From assembly GCA_021797955.1 (NCBI GenBank), contig JAJZYV010000083.1:1-7369 (forward strand): a DNA stretch of 7,369 nt, written 5' to 3'. How positions within the stretch are numbered: position 1 is the first letter of the stretch; the number at the start of each line of letters is the position of its first letter. The notes beneath the pieces were generated by a model. The model ran no database searches and had not been told where the DNA came from. It worked only from the letters and a program-made list of their open reading frames with translations. The DNA comes from Thermoplasmata archaeon. GTDB taxonomy: Archaea > Thermoplasmatota > Thermoplasmata > Thermoplasmatales > Thermoplasmataceae. Below, piece after piece: positions 1-6,480 of this stretch. Made by a program: the position numbers and the translations under genes.

Positions 1-2
1 TT

Positions 3-62
3 CCCGATGAAGTCGTAATGGAGAAGTATACGATAGAAAAGGGTGTTGTATGTGAATGGTGA
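3..62 (+). CDS. Possible C-terminal end of an upstream gene (partial)
   Basis: The frame beginning at base 3 is open for 19 codons to a TGA at 60-62 and reads PDEVVMEKYTIEKGVVCEW. The frame of the next gene is closed by a TAA at 16-18, so these bases are not an extension of that gene. If real, this tail would overlap the M20 gene by up to 20 bases, which would suggest an operon. Nineteen codons are too few to assign a family, and an open stretch of this length can occur by chance. Confidence 0.3.
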   Translation, partial: PDEVVMEKYTIEKGVVCEW

Positions 63-1209
63 AACCGGATCACGTGCAGTGGAATATTTCACCAAAAACC
101 TGCCCCTGATGATCCAGGATCTCAAGTATCTTGTGGAATGCGAGAGCCCTTCAGGTAACATAGGACTCCTCAATGCCTGTTTAAATACAATCTGTGAAAT
201 TATCAGAAAGAGAACCGGGCTGCACCCCGACATCGTAAAACTGAACGATGGAACTGGAGCAATCAGCTTCTTCATTGGTCCAAACACACGTAAAGCTATC
301 CTGGTTCTAAGTCACTACGATACTGTATTTCCAGAGGGCACATTGGAGAGAAGGCCGTTCAGGGTTTCGGACGACAGGATCGAAGGGCCAGGCGTCTTTG
401 ACATGAAAACAGGTCTGGTACAAGGCGTATGGGCAATCAAATTTCTCCTTGAACGCAGCCACGCAAATCAACGGATATTATTTCTTATTACTCCTGATGA
501 AGAAACAGGGAGTCTTCAATCCAGGAAACTGATCGAGGAATCTGGTAAAAATGCTACCCTCGGAATCGTACTTGAGCCAAGTGAAAATGGAAAGCTGAAG
601 ACCGGCAGGAAAGGTGTGGGCACATATGTAATCACGGTAACGGGCAGGGCAGCTCATGCAGGATTACACCCGGAAGACGGTATAAGCGCAATACTGGAAA
701 TTTCACACATAGTCGAAAAACTATCAGAATTCCAGGATATTGCAAGAGGAACCACTATCAATGTGGGCGTAATTTCGGGCGGAACTGCAACAAACGTTGT
801 TCCGGATAAGGCAACCATAGCCGTTGATGTTAGGGTAACCAGCCTGGATGAGGCAAAGAGAATAGATGGGTGCATAAACTCATTGAAAACACAGAATAAT
901 GAAGCAAAGATAGCAATAACTGGAGGGCTTAATCGCTTACCAATGGTCAAAAACGATCTTACTCTTGCTGCGATGGAAGTAGTAAAAAGGATCGGCGCTG
1001 ATCTCGATATCAGGATCGAGGACGTGTCTGTGGGAGGAGGCAGCGACGGGAACATAATCTCCCAATATAGAATTCCTGTAATTGACGGCCTTGGTGCAGT
1101 CGGTTCAGGAGCTCACTCAGACTCTGAATTTGTCTTAATGTCCTCTATTCCAGTAAGGACAGCTCTTTTGACAAACATCCTGATAAAGTACAGTTTGAGC
1201 GAAATGTGA
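43..1209 (+). CDS. M20 family metallopeptidase (carboxypeptidase G2-like)
   Basis: This is a cytoplasmic zinc-dependent hydrolase of the M20 family, which removes C-terminal amino acids or N-acyl groups from amino acids and small peptides. Its 388 residues match the usual family length. The expected di-zinc residues are present: H91 and D93 in SHYDTV, bridging D120 in GVFDMKTG, catalytic E153 with E154 in PDEETGS, E178 in VLEPSENG, and H358 in GSGAHSDSEF. H205 in GRAAHAGLHPEDG lies in the lid/dimerisation domain, about residues 188-295. All key residues are intact, so it should be active. The start is uncertain: GTG 43 gives the longest form, but GTG 52, GTG 79 and ATG 109 are in frame, and no clear ribosome site decides between them. 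There is no signal peptide. It could feed the downstream cluster by releasing an amino acid or acyl group, but the substrate (glutamate, acyl-amino acid or other) cannot be told. Confidence 0.9.
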   Translation: MLYVNGETGSRAVEYFTKNLPLMIQDLKYLVECESPSGNIGLLNACLNTICEIIRKRTGLHPDIVKLNDGTGAISFFIGPNTRKAILVLSHYDTVFPEGTLERRPFRVSDDRIEGPGVFDMKTGLVQGVWAIKFLLERSHANQRILFLITPDEETGSLQSRKLIEESGKNATLGIVLEPSENGKLKTGRKGVGTYVITVTGRAAHAGLHPEDGISAILEISHIVEKLSEFQDIARGTTINVGVISGGTATNVVPDKATIAVDVRVTSLDEAKRIDGCINSLKTQNNEAKIAITGGLNRLPMVKNDLTLAAMEVVKRIGADLDIRIEDVSVGGGSDGNIISQYRIPVIDGLGAVGSGAHSDSEFVLMSSIPVRTALLTNILIKYSLSEM

Positions 1210-1247
1210 CGTTATTGCCAGTCAAGGAACGCACTTCGATGTAGAGA

Positions 1248-1265
1248 TCAAGAATTTTTACTTGA
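1248..1265 (+). terminator. Weak hairpin / T-run after the M20 gene
   Basis: TCAAG (1248-1252) and CTTGA (1261-1265) form a 5-bp inverted repeat around an A/T loop containing five T's, about 40 bases after the M20 stop codon. Archaeal termination mostly relies on T-runs, and this one is short, so it is only a weak candidate for the 3' end of the M20 transcript. Confidence 0.2.
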
Positions 1266-1327
1266 ATTGAGTATATTTAACCAATGATAAATATCCACCG
1301 AAATTGGACTTTAATTAACAAAGGGAG

Positions 1328-1347
1328 GATTCTAACTGGTTAGAATC
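1328..1347. promoter_or_regulatory. Palindromic operator upstream of the MFS gene
   Basis: Bases 1328-1347 form a perfect inverted repeat, GATTCTAAC-TG-GTTAGAATC, with 9-bp arms and a 2-bp centre. The inner 12 bases, CTAACTGGTTAG (1332-1343), recur with one change as CTAACCGGTTAG at 3214-3225. The centre is 42.5 bases before the transporter ATG, directly upstream of the BRE/TATA region. The symmetry implies a dimeric DNA-binding protein. The position would suit an activator that recruits TBP/TFB or a repressor that blocks them. Confidence 0.7.
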
Positions 1348-1380
1348 ACATTAAAATACGTAGTTCGTGTATTAATTCTA
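1348..1380 (+). promoter_or_regulatory. Core promoter of the MFS gene (leaderless)
   Basis: The A/T-rich element TTAAAATA at 1351-1358 lies 22-29 bases before the ATG at 1380. That is the usual TATA-to-start-site distance in archaea, so transcription would begin at or next to the A of the ATG. No Shine-Dalgarno sequence is seen at normal distance, which agrees with a leaderless mRNA. A second TATA-like string near 1271-1280 (GTATATTTAA) could be an alternative upstream promoter. Confidence 0.55.
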
Positions 1381-2798
1381 TGGCGGAAAGCACAAATGAC
1401 CAACAGAACATAGCGGGCAGGCTTGAGAGACTGCCTTACAGCAAGTTTCACATCAAGTTTGCCTTGATGCTTGCAAGCGGAGAGTGGGCTGAGAGCCTTA
1501 TGCTTCTTGGAAATGGGGCTATACTCACGCTGGTAGCGGTCGCCTACGGAATAACTGGAGATCTGTCTGCCTATGGAATTCCAGCATTCTTTTTTGCGGG
1601 GGAATTCATCGGTTCGATTCTTTTCGGCAGAATTGCCGATACTAGGGGGCGAAGGGCAGTATTTCTTACCAACCAGTTGGTTTTTGGAATTGGTATGTTG
1701 ATTGCAGGTTTCATGAACTCGTGGCAGATGGTAGGGATATTTGTCATGATCGGGGGTATCGGTGTTGGCGGAGAGTTTCCACTGGTCGATAGCTACGGAA
1801 CAGAAATGTTTGTTAGTAAGAAGAGAGGAGCGTGGCTGGCACTCATTTACACCATAGCGGTAACGGCGGCACCAATTATTGTGTACATAACGGCCTTAAC
1901 CCACAGTATCGGTCCGGCTATTGGTGGGATAGGAACATTAGGTCAGCCAGGTTATGTGGCAGCTGTGGGTTACTATTCATTCAGGATACCTCTGTGGTTC
2001 ATGGGGGCAACCGGAATTTTGGTATGGTTAATCAGGTTCCGTCTTAAGGAATCCCCAAGGTGGCTGGCTACTCACGGCAAACTGAACGAAGCCATGAAAG
2101 AGATGGACAACATAGAGGCAGAGGTGAAGAAAGAGACCGGTTTGAAGGAGTTGCCTCCTGTTACGGATAAGATAGAAGCCCCAGTGAAGGTCTCTGCCTA
2201 CAAAGATATCTTCGCTAAGGACGTCAGAAAGACAACCGCTCTGATGGCTATCTTCATGTTTTTCCAGTCTGGCATTTTTTACGGTTTTGTGACATTTGCC
2301 CCAGGGCTGCTCTTCAGTAAGGTTACCCTTCCATCTTACGATGTCCTAGGGGCTGCCGCAATTATATACACAGGCTTCTTAGTCGGAAGTATAGCAAACA
2401 TATTCATAATAGACAAGATCGAAAGGAGATTTGGAATAATACTGTTCGCTGTACTAGGTGGCATCTTTGGAACTATGTTTGCAGTGGGCAGTGGCTTGAC
2501 AGAAGCCGTCATATTCGGATTTATAACAGCTTTCATGCTGTGGAACTTCTCGAACTTCTATCATCAGTATAATGCTGAAATTTTCCCGACGAGGGTGAGA
2601 ACAACTGCAGCTGGATTTGTCTACTCAATTAGCAGGATATCGACGACGATCATTATACTTTTCATTGCGGCATATATAGGATCAAAGAATGCAGTTGGGA
2701 TATTCTCAACGGTATGGGTATTCATTGTTATAGTGACTGTAATACTGCTCCTGCTCCCAAATTCAACACAGAAGTACGTTGAAGAGATAGCTGTATAA
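1380..2798 (+). CDS. MFS transporter, sugar-porter-like
   Basis: This is an integral membrane permease of the major facilitator superfamily, 472 residues long, which fits a 12-helix porter. After a short cytoplasmic N-terminus the first helices run from about residue 25. The signature loop between helices 2 and 3 is present as GRIADTRGRRAVF (83-95), and helix 4 has GGIGVGGEFPLVDSYG (125-140). The central cytoplasmic loop begins with LKESPRWLATHGKLNEA (222-238), the PESPRWL-type motif of sugar porters, and runs to about residue 283. EIFPTRVRTTAAG (400-412) near helix 10 is the matching C-terminal motif. Family members move sugars, aromatic acids or organic acids, usually with protons, so the substrate is not determined. 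The ATG at 1380 agrees with the promoter spacing. The gene is followed by a poly-T terminator and so is probably a single-gene transcript. It shares an operator with the synthase/CoA-transferase operon, which makes it the likely importer of that pathway's substrate. Confidence 0.9.
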   Translation: MAESTNDQQNIAGRLERLPYSKFHIKFALMLASGEWAESLMLLGNGAILTLVAVAYGITGDLSAYGIPAFFFAGEFIGSILFGRIADTRGRRAVFLTNQLVFGIGMLIAGFMNSWQMVGIFVMIGGIGVGGEFPLVDSYGTEMFVSKKRGAWLALIYTIAVTAAPIIVYITALTHSIGPAIGGIGTLGQPGYVAAVGYYSFRIPLWFMGATGILVWLIRFRLKESPRWLATHGKLNEAMKEMDNIEAEVKKETGLKELPPVTDKIEAPVKVSAYKDIFAKDVRKTTALMAIFMFFQSGIFYGFVTFAPGLLFSKVTLPSYDVLGAAAIIYTGFLVGSIANIFIIDKIERRFGIILFAVLGGIFGTMFAVGSGLTEAVIFGFITAFMLWNFSNFYHQYNAEIFPTRVRTTAAGFVYSISRISTTIIILFIAAYIGSKNAVGIFSTVWVFIVIVTVILLLLPNSTQKYVEEIAV

Positions 2799-2809
2799 AC
2801 ACCTAATAC

Positions 2810-2834
2810 TTTTTTTATTTTTTATTTTCCTTTT
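2810..2834 (+). terminator. Poly-T terminator of the MFS gene
   Basis: Runs of seven, six, four and four T's, broken by single A's and one CC, begin 12 bases after the transporter stop codon. Dense T-tracts of this kind are the standard intrinsic termination signal in archaea. It separates the transporter transcript from the next operon. Confidence 0.7.
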
Positions 2835-3180
2835 GTATCGCCACTTCTATTGATTTTTTATACAAAACACATAATTTTCCTCGATATTGAAGCTAATCAA
2901 AGATAGATTCCTGAGTATGAGCCAGACCGCTGAGTCCTATTCACGTCCATTCCACTGTTTCACGTATTCAATACAATCAGATTGTAGCTAGATCATTGGA
3001 ATCACCTTCTTAAGGCTGTAAGGTATCGTTCTTTTATATACTGGATATGAACCATTTTTGGTTTGCTGATATTCACTAAGCATCCTGGAGCGCGAGTTAA
3101 AGTTGCAGGGTACAGTATTTACCCAACTATCGGAAATTCTGAGTATACCGGACTTATAAGCTTATCCAGACATTTTTCAA
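2835..3180 (-). other. Gene-free gap with a faint possible coding relic
   Basis: No intact gene is seen between the terminator and the next operator. On the minus strand one frame is open for 57 codons (about 3162-2992) and ends in SYPVYKRTIPYSLKKVIPMI. It continues past a stop as LQSDCIEYVKQWNGRE and past another as DSAVWLILRN. This could be the eroded end of an old protein gene, but no family is recognised and an open run of this length is not improbable by chance. An A/T string (TTTTATATACTGG) near 3031-3043 resembles a TATA box on either strand, with nothing obvious to express. Confidence 0.2.
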
Positions 3181-3213
3181 ATTGTAATATTTTCTTTCAA
3201 AGGAATTTGCCTC

Positions 3214-3225
3214 CTAACCGGTTAG
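3214..3225. promoter_or_regulatory. Palindromic operator upstream of the synthase/CoA-transferase operon
   Basis: CTAACCGGTTAG is a perfect 12-bp palindrome and differs from the core of the operator at 1332-1343 only at one central base. Its centre is 42.5 bases before the ATG at 3262, exactly the distance found at the transporter gene. The flanking arms that extend the first copy to 20 bases are not conserved, so the recognised element is probably the 12-bp core. Confidence 0.7.
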
Positions 3226-3229
3226 ATCA

Positions 3230-3262
3230 ATAATTATAATATTTAACGTGGATTGGAGATCA
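3230..3262 (+). promoter_or_regulatory. Core promoter of the synthase/CoA-transferase operon (leaderless)
   Basis: The A/T-rich stretch 3230-3246, with ATTATAAT at 3233-3240, lies 22-29 bases before the ATG at 3262, the same place as the TATA-like element of the transporter promoter. This predicts a start site at or very near the ATG. GGAG at 3255-3258 is only three bases from the ATG, too close for a typical Shine-Dalgarno site. Confidence 0.55.
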
Positions 3263-4311
3263 TGATAACCGATGATACCCTTCGTGAGGGAATGCAAGCT
3301 CCGGGGATGGCATTCACTGTAGATGAAAAGGTAAAAATCGCAAGGATCATCAGTGATTGTGGTATAAAACGTGCACTGGTCGCATATCCTCCTGCACATC
3401 CATCTGAAGCAAGGGCAACAGAGAGAATCGTTTCTGATCATATTTTCCCTGAAATCTTTGCACTTGGAAGAGCAATCAGGGAAGACGTGGATAGCATTGC
3501 AGAAACCGGTTCTAACATTTCCCTACATCTACCTTTCAGAATGGAGAGGCTTGAAGAAACTCTCGATGCTGTTAGGTATGCATCCACCAAGGGGCGGATT
3601 GTGGAAGTAGCTGTGGTAGATGTAATGAAGAATGACATTAAGGATGTTATCAAGATCGCTAGGCTGGTTTCTCAGGCTGGTGCGGACATTGTGCAGCTTC
3701 CGGATACAACCGGGGTAGGGTCGCCCAAAAGGATGAGGACATTGTTCTATGAGGCAAAAAAAACAATTGGCGTGGAGATAGAAGCACATTGTCACAATGA
3801 TAGGGGTGCTGCTCTTGCAAACGCCTATGCTGCACTTGAAGGGGGGGCAGATCACGTAGATGCAACAGTATATGGAATCGGCGAACGGAACGGCATAACT
3901 GATCTTGCATCGTTATCTGCTATACTTAAATCAGACGGGATATCCACGGGCATCGAGGAAAACGCTGTTAGGGGAGCATACAGGAAGATACTTGATGTGA
4001 TACTGAATAAGATGGGAGAAAGTTTCTTTATGCAAAATTTCCCTCTGGTCGGTGAAAACGTATCTACTAACACTGCTGGTACGCATGTGGCATTTTCCAG
4101 CGTTTTCTCAGCAGAGAGGATGAGTTTCAACGTGTATGCTGGGAAATCCATGATAAGGCGGGTACTTGAATCATCGGGGATGGAGATTAATGATCAGGAC
4201 ATAAAGAAAATACTGAACGCGGTAAAGGACAGATCAGCAGATGAGGGGAGGTGTGTCCGTGTGGGAGAAATTATAAAAATAGCAGGGGAGATCGTTGGCA
4301 AAAGTAATTGA
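3262..4311 (+). CDS. Homocitrate-synthase-like DRE-TIM enzyme (LeuA/NifV/CimA family)
   Basis: The enzyme belongs to the DRE-TIM group, whose Claisen-condensing members join an acyl-CoA to a 2-oxoacid. The TIM barrel fills about residues 1-225. It opens with DTLREGMQAPG (5-15), where R8 is catalytic and E9 is the metal ligand in the Glu form typical of homocitrate synthases. HCHND (176-180) supplies the two metal-binding histidines, and GIGERNGITDLASL (205-218) closely matches homocitrate synthases. The C-terminal region, with AGTHVAFSSVF (272-282), matches the family's communication subdomain, so the 349-residue protein is full length. It lacks the long allosteric domain of LeuA. ATG 3262 is preferred over TTG 3253 because it matches the promoter spacing, although it leaves only four residues before the first motif. 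A His of the substrate-binding Arg-x-His motif seems to be Ile, so true homocitrate synthesis is doubtful. It is first in an operon with a CoA-transferase. Confidence 0.85.
   Translation: MITDDTLREGMQAPGMAFTVDEKVKIARIISDCGIKRALVAYPPAHPSEARATERIVSDHIFPEIFALGRAIREDVDSIAETGSNISLHLPFRMERLEETLDAVRYASTKGRIVEVAVVDVMKNDIKDVIKIARLVSQAGADIVQLPDTTGVGSPKRMRTLFYEAKKTIGVEIEAHCHNDRGAALANAYAALEGGADHVDATVYGIGERNGITDLASLSAILKSDGISTGIEENAVRGAYRKILDVILNKMGESFFMQNFPLVGENVSTNTAGTHVAFSSVFSAERMSFNVYAGKSMIRRVLESSGMEINDQDIKKILNAVKDRSADEGRCVRVGEIIKIAGEIVGKSN
4284..4290 (+). promoter_or_regulatory. Strong Shine-Dalgarno site for the CoA-transferase
   Basis: AGGGGAG lies inside the end of the upstream gene, four bases before TTG 4295. 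It supports that weak TTG start and indicates internal translation initiation in a bicistronic mRNA. The first gene of the operon is instead predicted to be leaderless. Confidence 0.6.
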
Positions 4312-5449
4312 GATAGGTCATATAGTTGCAGGTCCGTCTGCTGGCCTTATTTTTTCAGAACTTGGATATGACGTTATAAAGATTGAGAAGCCAGGAGAGG
4401 GAGATATAGCTCGCAGATTGACAGAATCCAGCGCAGGTGCTTTCCCTTTCTTCAACAGGAATAAAAAAAGCCTGGCTCTGGACCTTGCAAAACCTGAAGG
4501 AAGAGAGGTATTTCTCAGGCTTGTCATGAAGTCGGATATTATAATAGATAATCTCGGGTATGGAGCGATGGAAAGAATGCAACTCTCCTACAGAGACATT
4601 TCATCTGTGAACGAGAGGATCATCTATCTCTCGATAAAAGGTTATGGTGCAGGGCCAATGGAAAAAAGAAAGTCACTTGATTTTCCGATTGAGATACACA
4701 GCGGTGTGGCATATATGACTGGACTTACAAACAAACCAATGAGAGTTGGCGGGTCCATGATCGATATGGGTGCGGCGATGTTCGGCGTTATCCAGGCGCT
4801 GAACGCGTTGATGGAACGAGACAAAACCGGTACAGGGAAGTTCATCGACATTGGACTATTCGAGACCGCCATGTTCTTTATGGGACAGCACATAGCAACA
4901 TACCAGATCATTCACAGAGCATTGAAGCCGATCAATGAGGAAGGATTTGCATGGGCAATATACGATTTTTTCAACACATCTGAGGGTAATCAGGTGTTCA
5001 TTGCAGTTACCACAGATGCTCAGTGGAAGGTCTTCTGCAGGGAGATGAACCTGGGTCTATGCGGAAAACCAGAACTGGAAAAAAATGAGGGACGCTTTGC
5101 AAGAAGGCAGGAACTTCTTTCTCTGATCGCGGATCGAATCTCGAAAATGAAGAAAGAGGATCTGATAAGCATTCTGCAGTCAAACAACATAGCATTTTCT
5201 GAGTTGAAGAAACCATGGGATCTGCTTTCAGATGAACAGGCGGGGCATAATCTAGTTAACGAAGTTTATCTTGGGGAAGAAATCAGGGTACCTGTAATTC
5301 CAGGAGGCAGTGGAAATTCTGGCAATCCTCCTAAAATAGGTCAGAATACTGGTGAAATACTCAAAGATCTGGGATACTCGGAACGAGAGTTGGAAAAATT
5401 GAAAAGTATAAGGGCAATAGATTATCCAACCATTCCTAAGAATGAGTGA
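4295..5449 (+). CDS. Family III (CaiB/BaiF) CoA-transferase
   Basis: This soluble enzyme is predicted to move CoA between a CoA thioester and a free carboxylic acid. Its 384 residues are normal for the family. The N-terminal Rossmann-like half has the CoA-binding segments GPSAGLIFSELGYDVIKIEK (13-32) and FFNRNKKSLALDLAKPEGRE (52-71). D157 in GGSMIDMGAAMFG is at the place of the catalytic aspartate that forms the acyl-enzyme anhydride (Asp169 in formyl-CoA transferase). It is followed by RDKTGTGKFIDIGLFE (175-190), a typical family segment. The start is TTG 4295, with a good Shine-Dalgarno site and a start overlapping the upstream gene by 17 bases, so translation is probably coupled. Family members act on carnitine, oxalate, bile acids, mesaconate, citramalate, itaconate and others, so the acid is unknown. 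Next to a condensing/cleaving enzyme it most likely activates the substrate acid or recycles CoA from the product. Confidence 0.9.
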   Translation: MAKVIEIGHIVAGPSAGLIFSELGYDVIKIEKPGEGDIARRLTESSAGAFPFFNRNKKSLALDLAKPEGREVFLRLVMKSDIIIDNLGYGAMERMQLSYRDISSVNERIIYLSIKGYGAGPMEKRKSLDFPIEIHSGVAYMTGLTNKPMRVGGSMIDMGAAMFGVIQALNALMERDKTGTGKFIDIGLFETAMFFMGQHIATYQIIHRALKPINEEGFAWAIYDFFNTSEGNQVFIAVTTDAQWKVFCREMNLGLCGKPELEKNEGRFARRQELLSLIADRISKMKKEDLISILQSNNIAFSELKKPWDLLSDEQAGHNLVNEVYLGEEIRVPVIPGGSGNSGNPPKIGQNTGEILKDLGYSERELEKLKSIRAIDYPTIPKNE

Positions 5450-5584
5450 GTTTGCATTTTGAACCGATTGTCATGTGTGCAAACCCGTGTCATCATTTCA
5501 CAGCTTTTGCCGGATAAAATAAAGCTAAAACAGGCTACAGATTATAGGAAACATTAATAAGTGGTTATGTAAATATATAATTTA
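5450..5584 (+). promoter_or_regulatory. Intergenic region with a weak promoter for the HTH_10 regulator
   Basis: This 135-base gap has no gene. ATTAATAAG (about 5552-5560) lies at TATA distance from the regulator's ATG at 5585. A better-looking TATA string, AAATATATAA (5571-5580), is too close to the ATG to serve it. AGCTTT (5502-5507) and AAAGCT (5521-5526) make a short inverted repeat of unknown meaning. The CTAACYGGTTAG palindrome found upstream is absent, so the regulator is apparently not under the same operator. Confidence 0.35.
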
Positions 5585-6232
5585 ATGATTTATGGCAGTT
5601 TCAGCGTAAGGAGCAAATGCAGCCTTGCGGACGTTTCTGAAGCAGTTGGAGAGACAGTGATATCTCTTTATGCTTCTCCTATTGGCGAAGGCAAAAATTA
5701 CGTTTTTTCCATAGTAAACTCCAAGAGTAAGGAAGAAGTGGAACAACTTCTTTCAAAAGATTTTGTGTCATACAAAATCCACTCCGAAAATGGAATAGTC
5801 TTGCTACAGGGAATAAAGCGCGGCCATGGCCTAATCAAGGCAATCGTTGATAGCGGAGCGGTGCCATCATTTCCAGTTGTAGCAAGGGGGGATCTTGAGG
5901 TACTCAACTTCATGTCGCTGTCCGATAAATCTCCATCTGCATTGGAAAACTCGCTTGGGTCTGGAAATAGTTTAGATGACTTCTTCTTTGATAAGGTTGG
6001 AGGGGAAAAACTAATCCTCGACGTAACCAAAAAATGGGGAATCCTCGGTTCCCTGGATCTTACAAACGCAGAGAGGGATCTCCTTAAATCCGCATACAAG
6101 CGCGGGTACTTCGAATGGCCTAGATTGTACGACCTAGATCTCCTGAAACAGGACTATAACCTGTCGAAACCTACAATTCTCTATCATATGAGAAATGCTG
6201 AACGGAAAATTATGCAGATTATATTTGGCTGA
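5585..6232 (+). CDS. Bat-like transcriptional regulator with C-terminal HTH_10 domain
   Basis: This is a 215-residue archaeal DNA-binding protein. The last 55 residues (about 159-213) form the HTH_10 domain, named after the bacterio-opsin activator Bat. LTNAERDLLKSAYKRGYFEWPR (159-180) gives the first helices and the hallmark GYFEWPR, and LSKPTILYHMRNAERKI (193-209) is the recognition helix and its end. The N-terminal part (1-150) fits the poorly defined sensor/associated region found in such proteins and shows no recognisable ligand motif. There are no membrane segments. HTH_10 proteins usually lie near the genes they control, so this is a candidate regulator of the transporter and CoA operon, though the operator symmetry does not prove the link. 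The ATG at 5585 is the only sensible start, as the next in-frame Met is residue 110. Confidence 0.85.
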   Translation: MIYGSFSVRSKCSLADVSEAVGETVISLYASPIGEGKNYVFSIVNSKSKEEVEQLLSKDFVSYKIHSENGIVLLQGIKRGHGLIKAIVDSGAVPSFPVVARGDLEVLNFMSLSDKSPSALENSLGSGNSLDDFFFDKVGGEKLILDVTKKWGILGSLDLTNAERDLLKSAYKRGYFEWPRLYDLDLLKQDYNLSKPTILYHMRNAERKIMQIIFG

Positions 6233-6480
6233 TTCAGTATTATCGTATGCATCTTTGTAAAAATGTTTCTTTTACCTATCTCTTGTGGCAAATCATTCCT
6301 GAATCGATATCTGTTTTTTATGGAAACACCGTTCGTAGTGGAAAGCAGAGAAATTCAGGATGAACTTTGAAACCAAAAGTATCTGTTCGGTGCTACTTGC
6401 GTTGCTTGGATGCAATCTACCAGCTTTATTTGAGTGCGTGAAGAAGTGTTAATTTTACAGGACTCACGCAAATTGAAATA
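6233..6480 (+). other. Gene-free stretch with small ORF fragments
   Basis: No convincing gene is found. An ATG at 6320 opens a 16-codon stretch reading METPFVVESREIQDEL before a TGA. An ATG at 6360 opens a 30-codon frame ending at 6452 that encodes a hydrophobic peptide with four cysteines, containing SVLLALLGCNLPALFECVKK. Neither has a clear ribosome site. Either could be the remains of a gene lost along with the dehydrogenase relic that follows. TTAATTTTA (6449-6457) lies about 28 bases before the relic's apparent GTG start and may be its old TATA box. Confidence 0.25.

Noticed and set aside
654..1055. 133-codon open frame on the minus strand inside the M20 gene
   Set aside because: It lies wholly opposite a gene with all family motifs, and its translation shows no recognisable motif. 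It is a shadow of the coding strand.
1281..1307. CCAAT...ATTGG inverted repeat upstream of the transporter
   Set aside because: Five-base arms with a 17-base spacer are expected by chance in A/T-rich intergenic DNA, and it is not repeated at the second promoter.
3253..3261. TTG 3253 as start of the synthase gene
   Set aside because: It is possible and would add three residues, but ATG 3262 fits the leaderless promoter and gives the same 42.5-base operator spacing as the transporter gene.
3755..3847. Runs of eight A's and seven G's in the synthase gene as possible programmed frameshift sites
   Set aside because: The reading frame passes straight through both and gives the expected family motifs on either side, so no frameshift is needed.
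3529..3910. Two overlapping minus-strand open frames (108 and 83 codons) inside the synthase gene
   Set aside because: They are antisense to the conserved TIM-barrel coding region. Their Cys/His-rich look comes from reverse-reading that sequence.
5698..6099. 133-codon minus-strand frame opposite the HTH_10 regulator
   Set aside because: Low-complexity Ser/Pro-rich translation antisense to a clear gene, with no promoter or motif.
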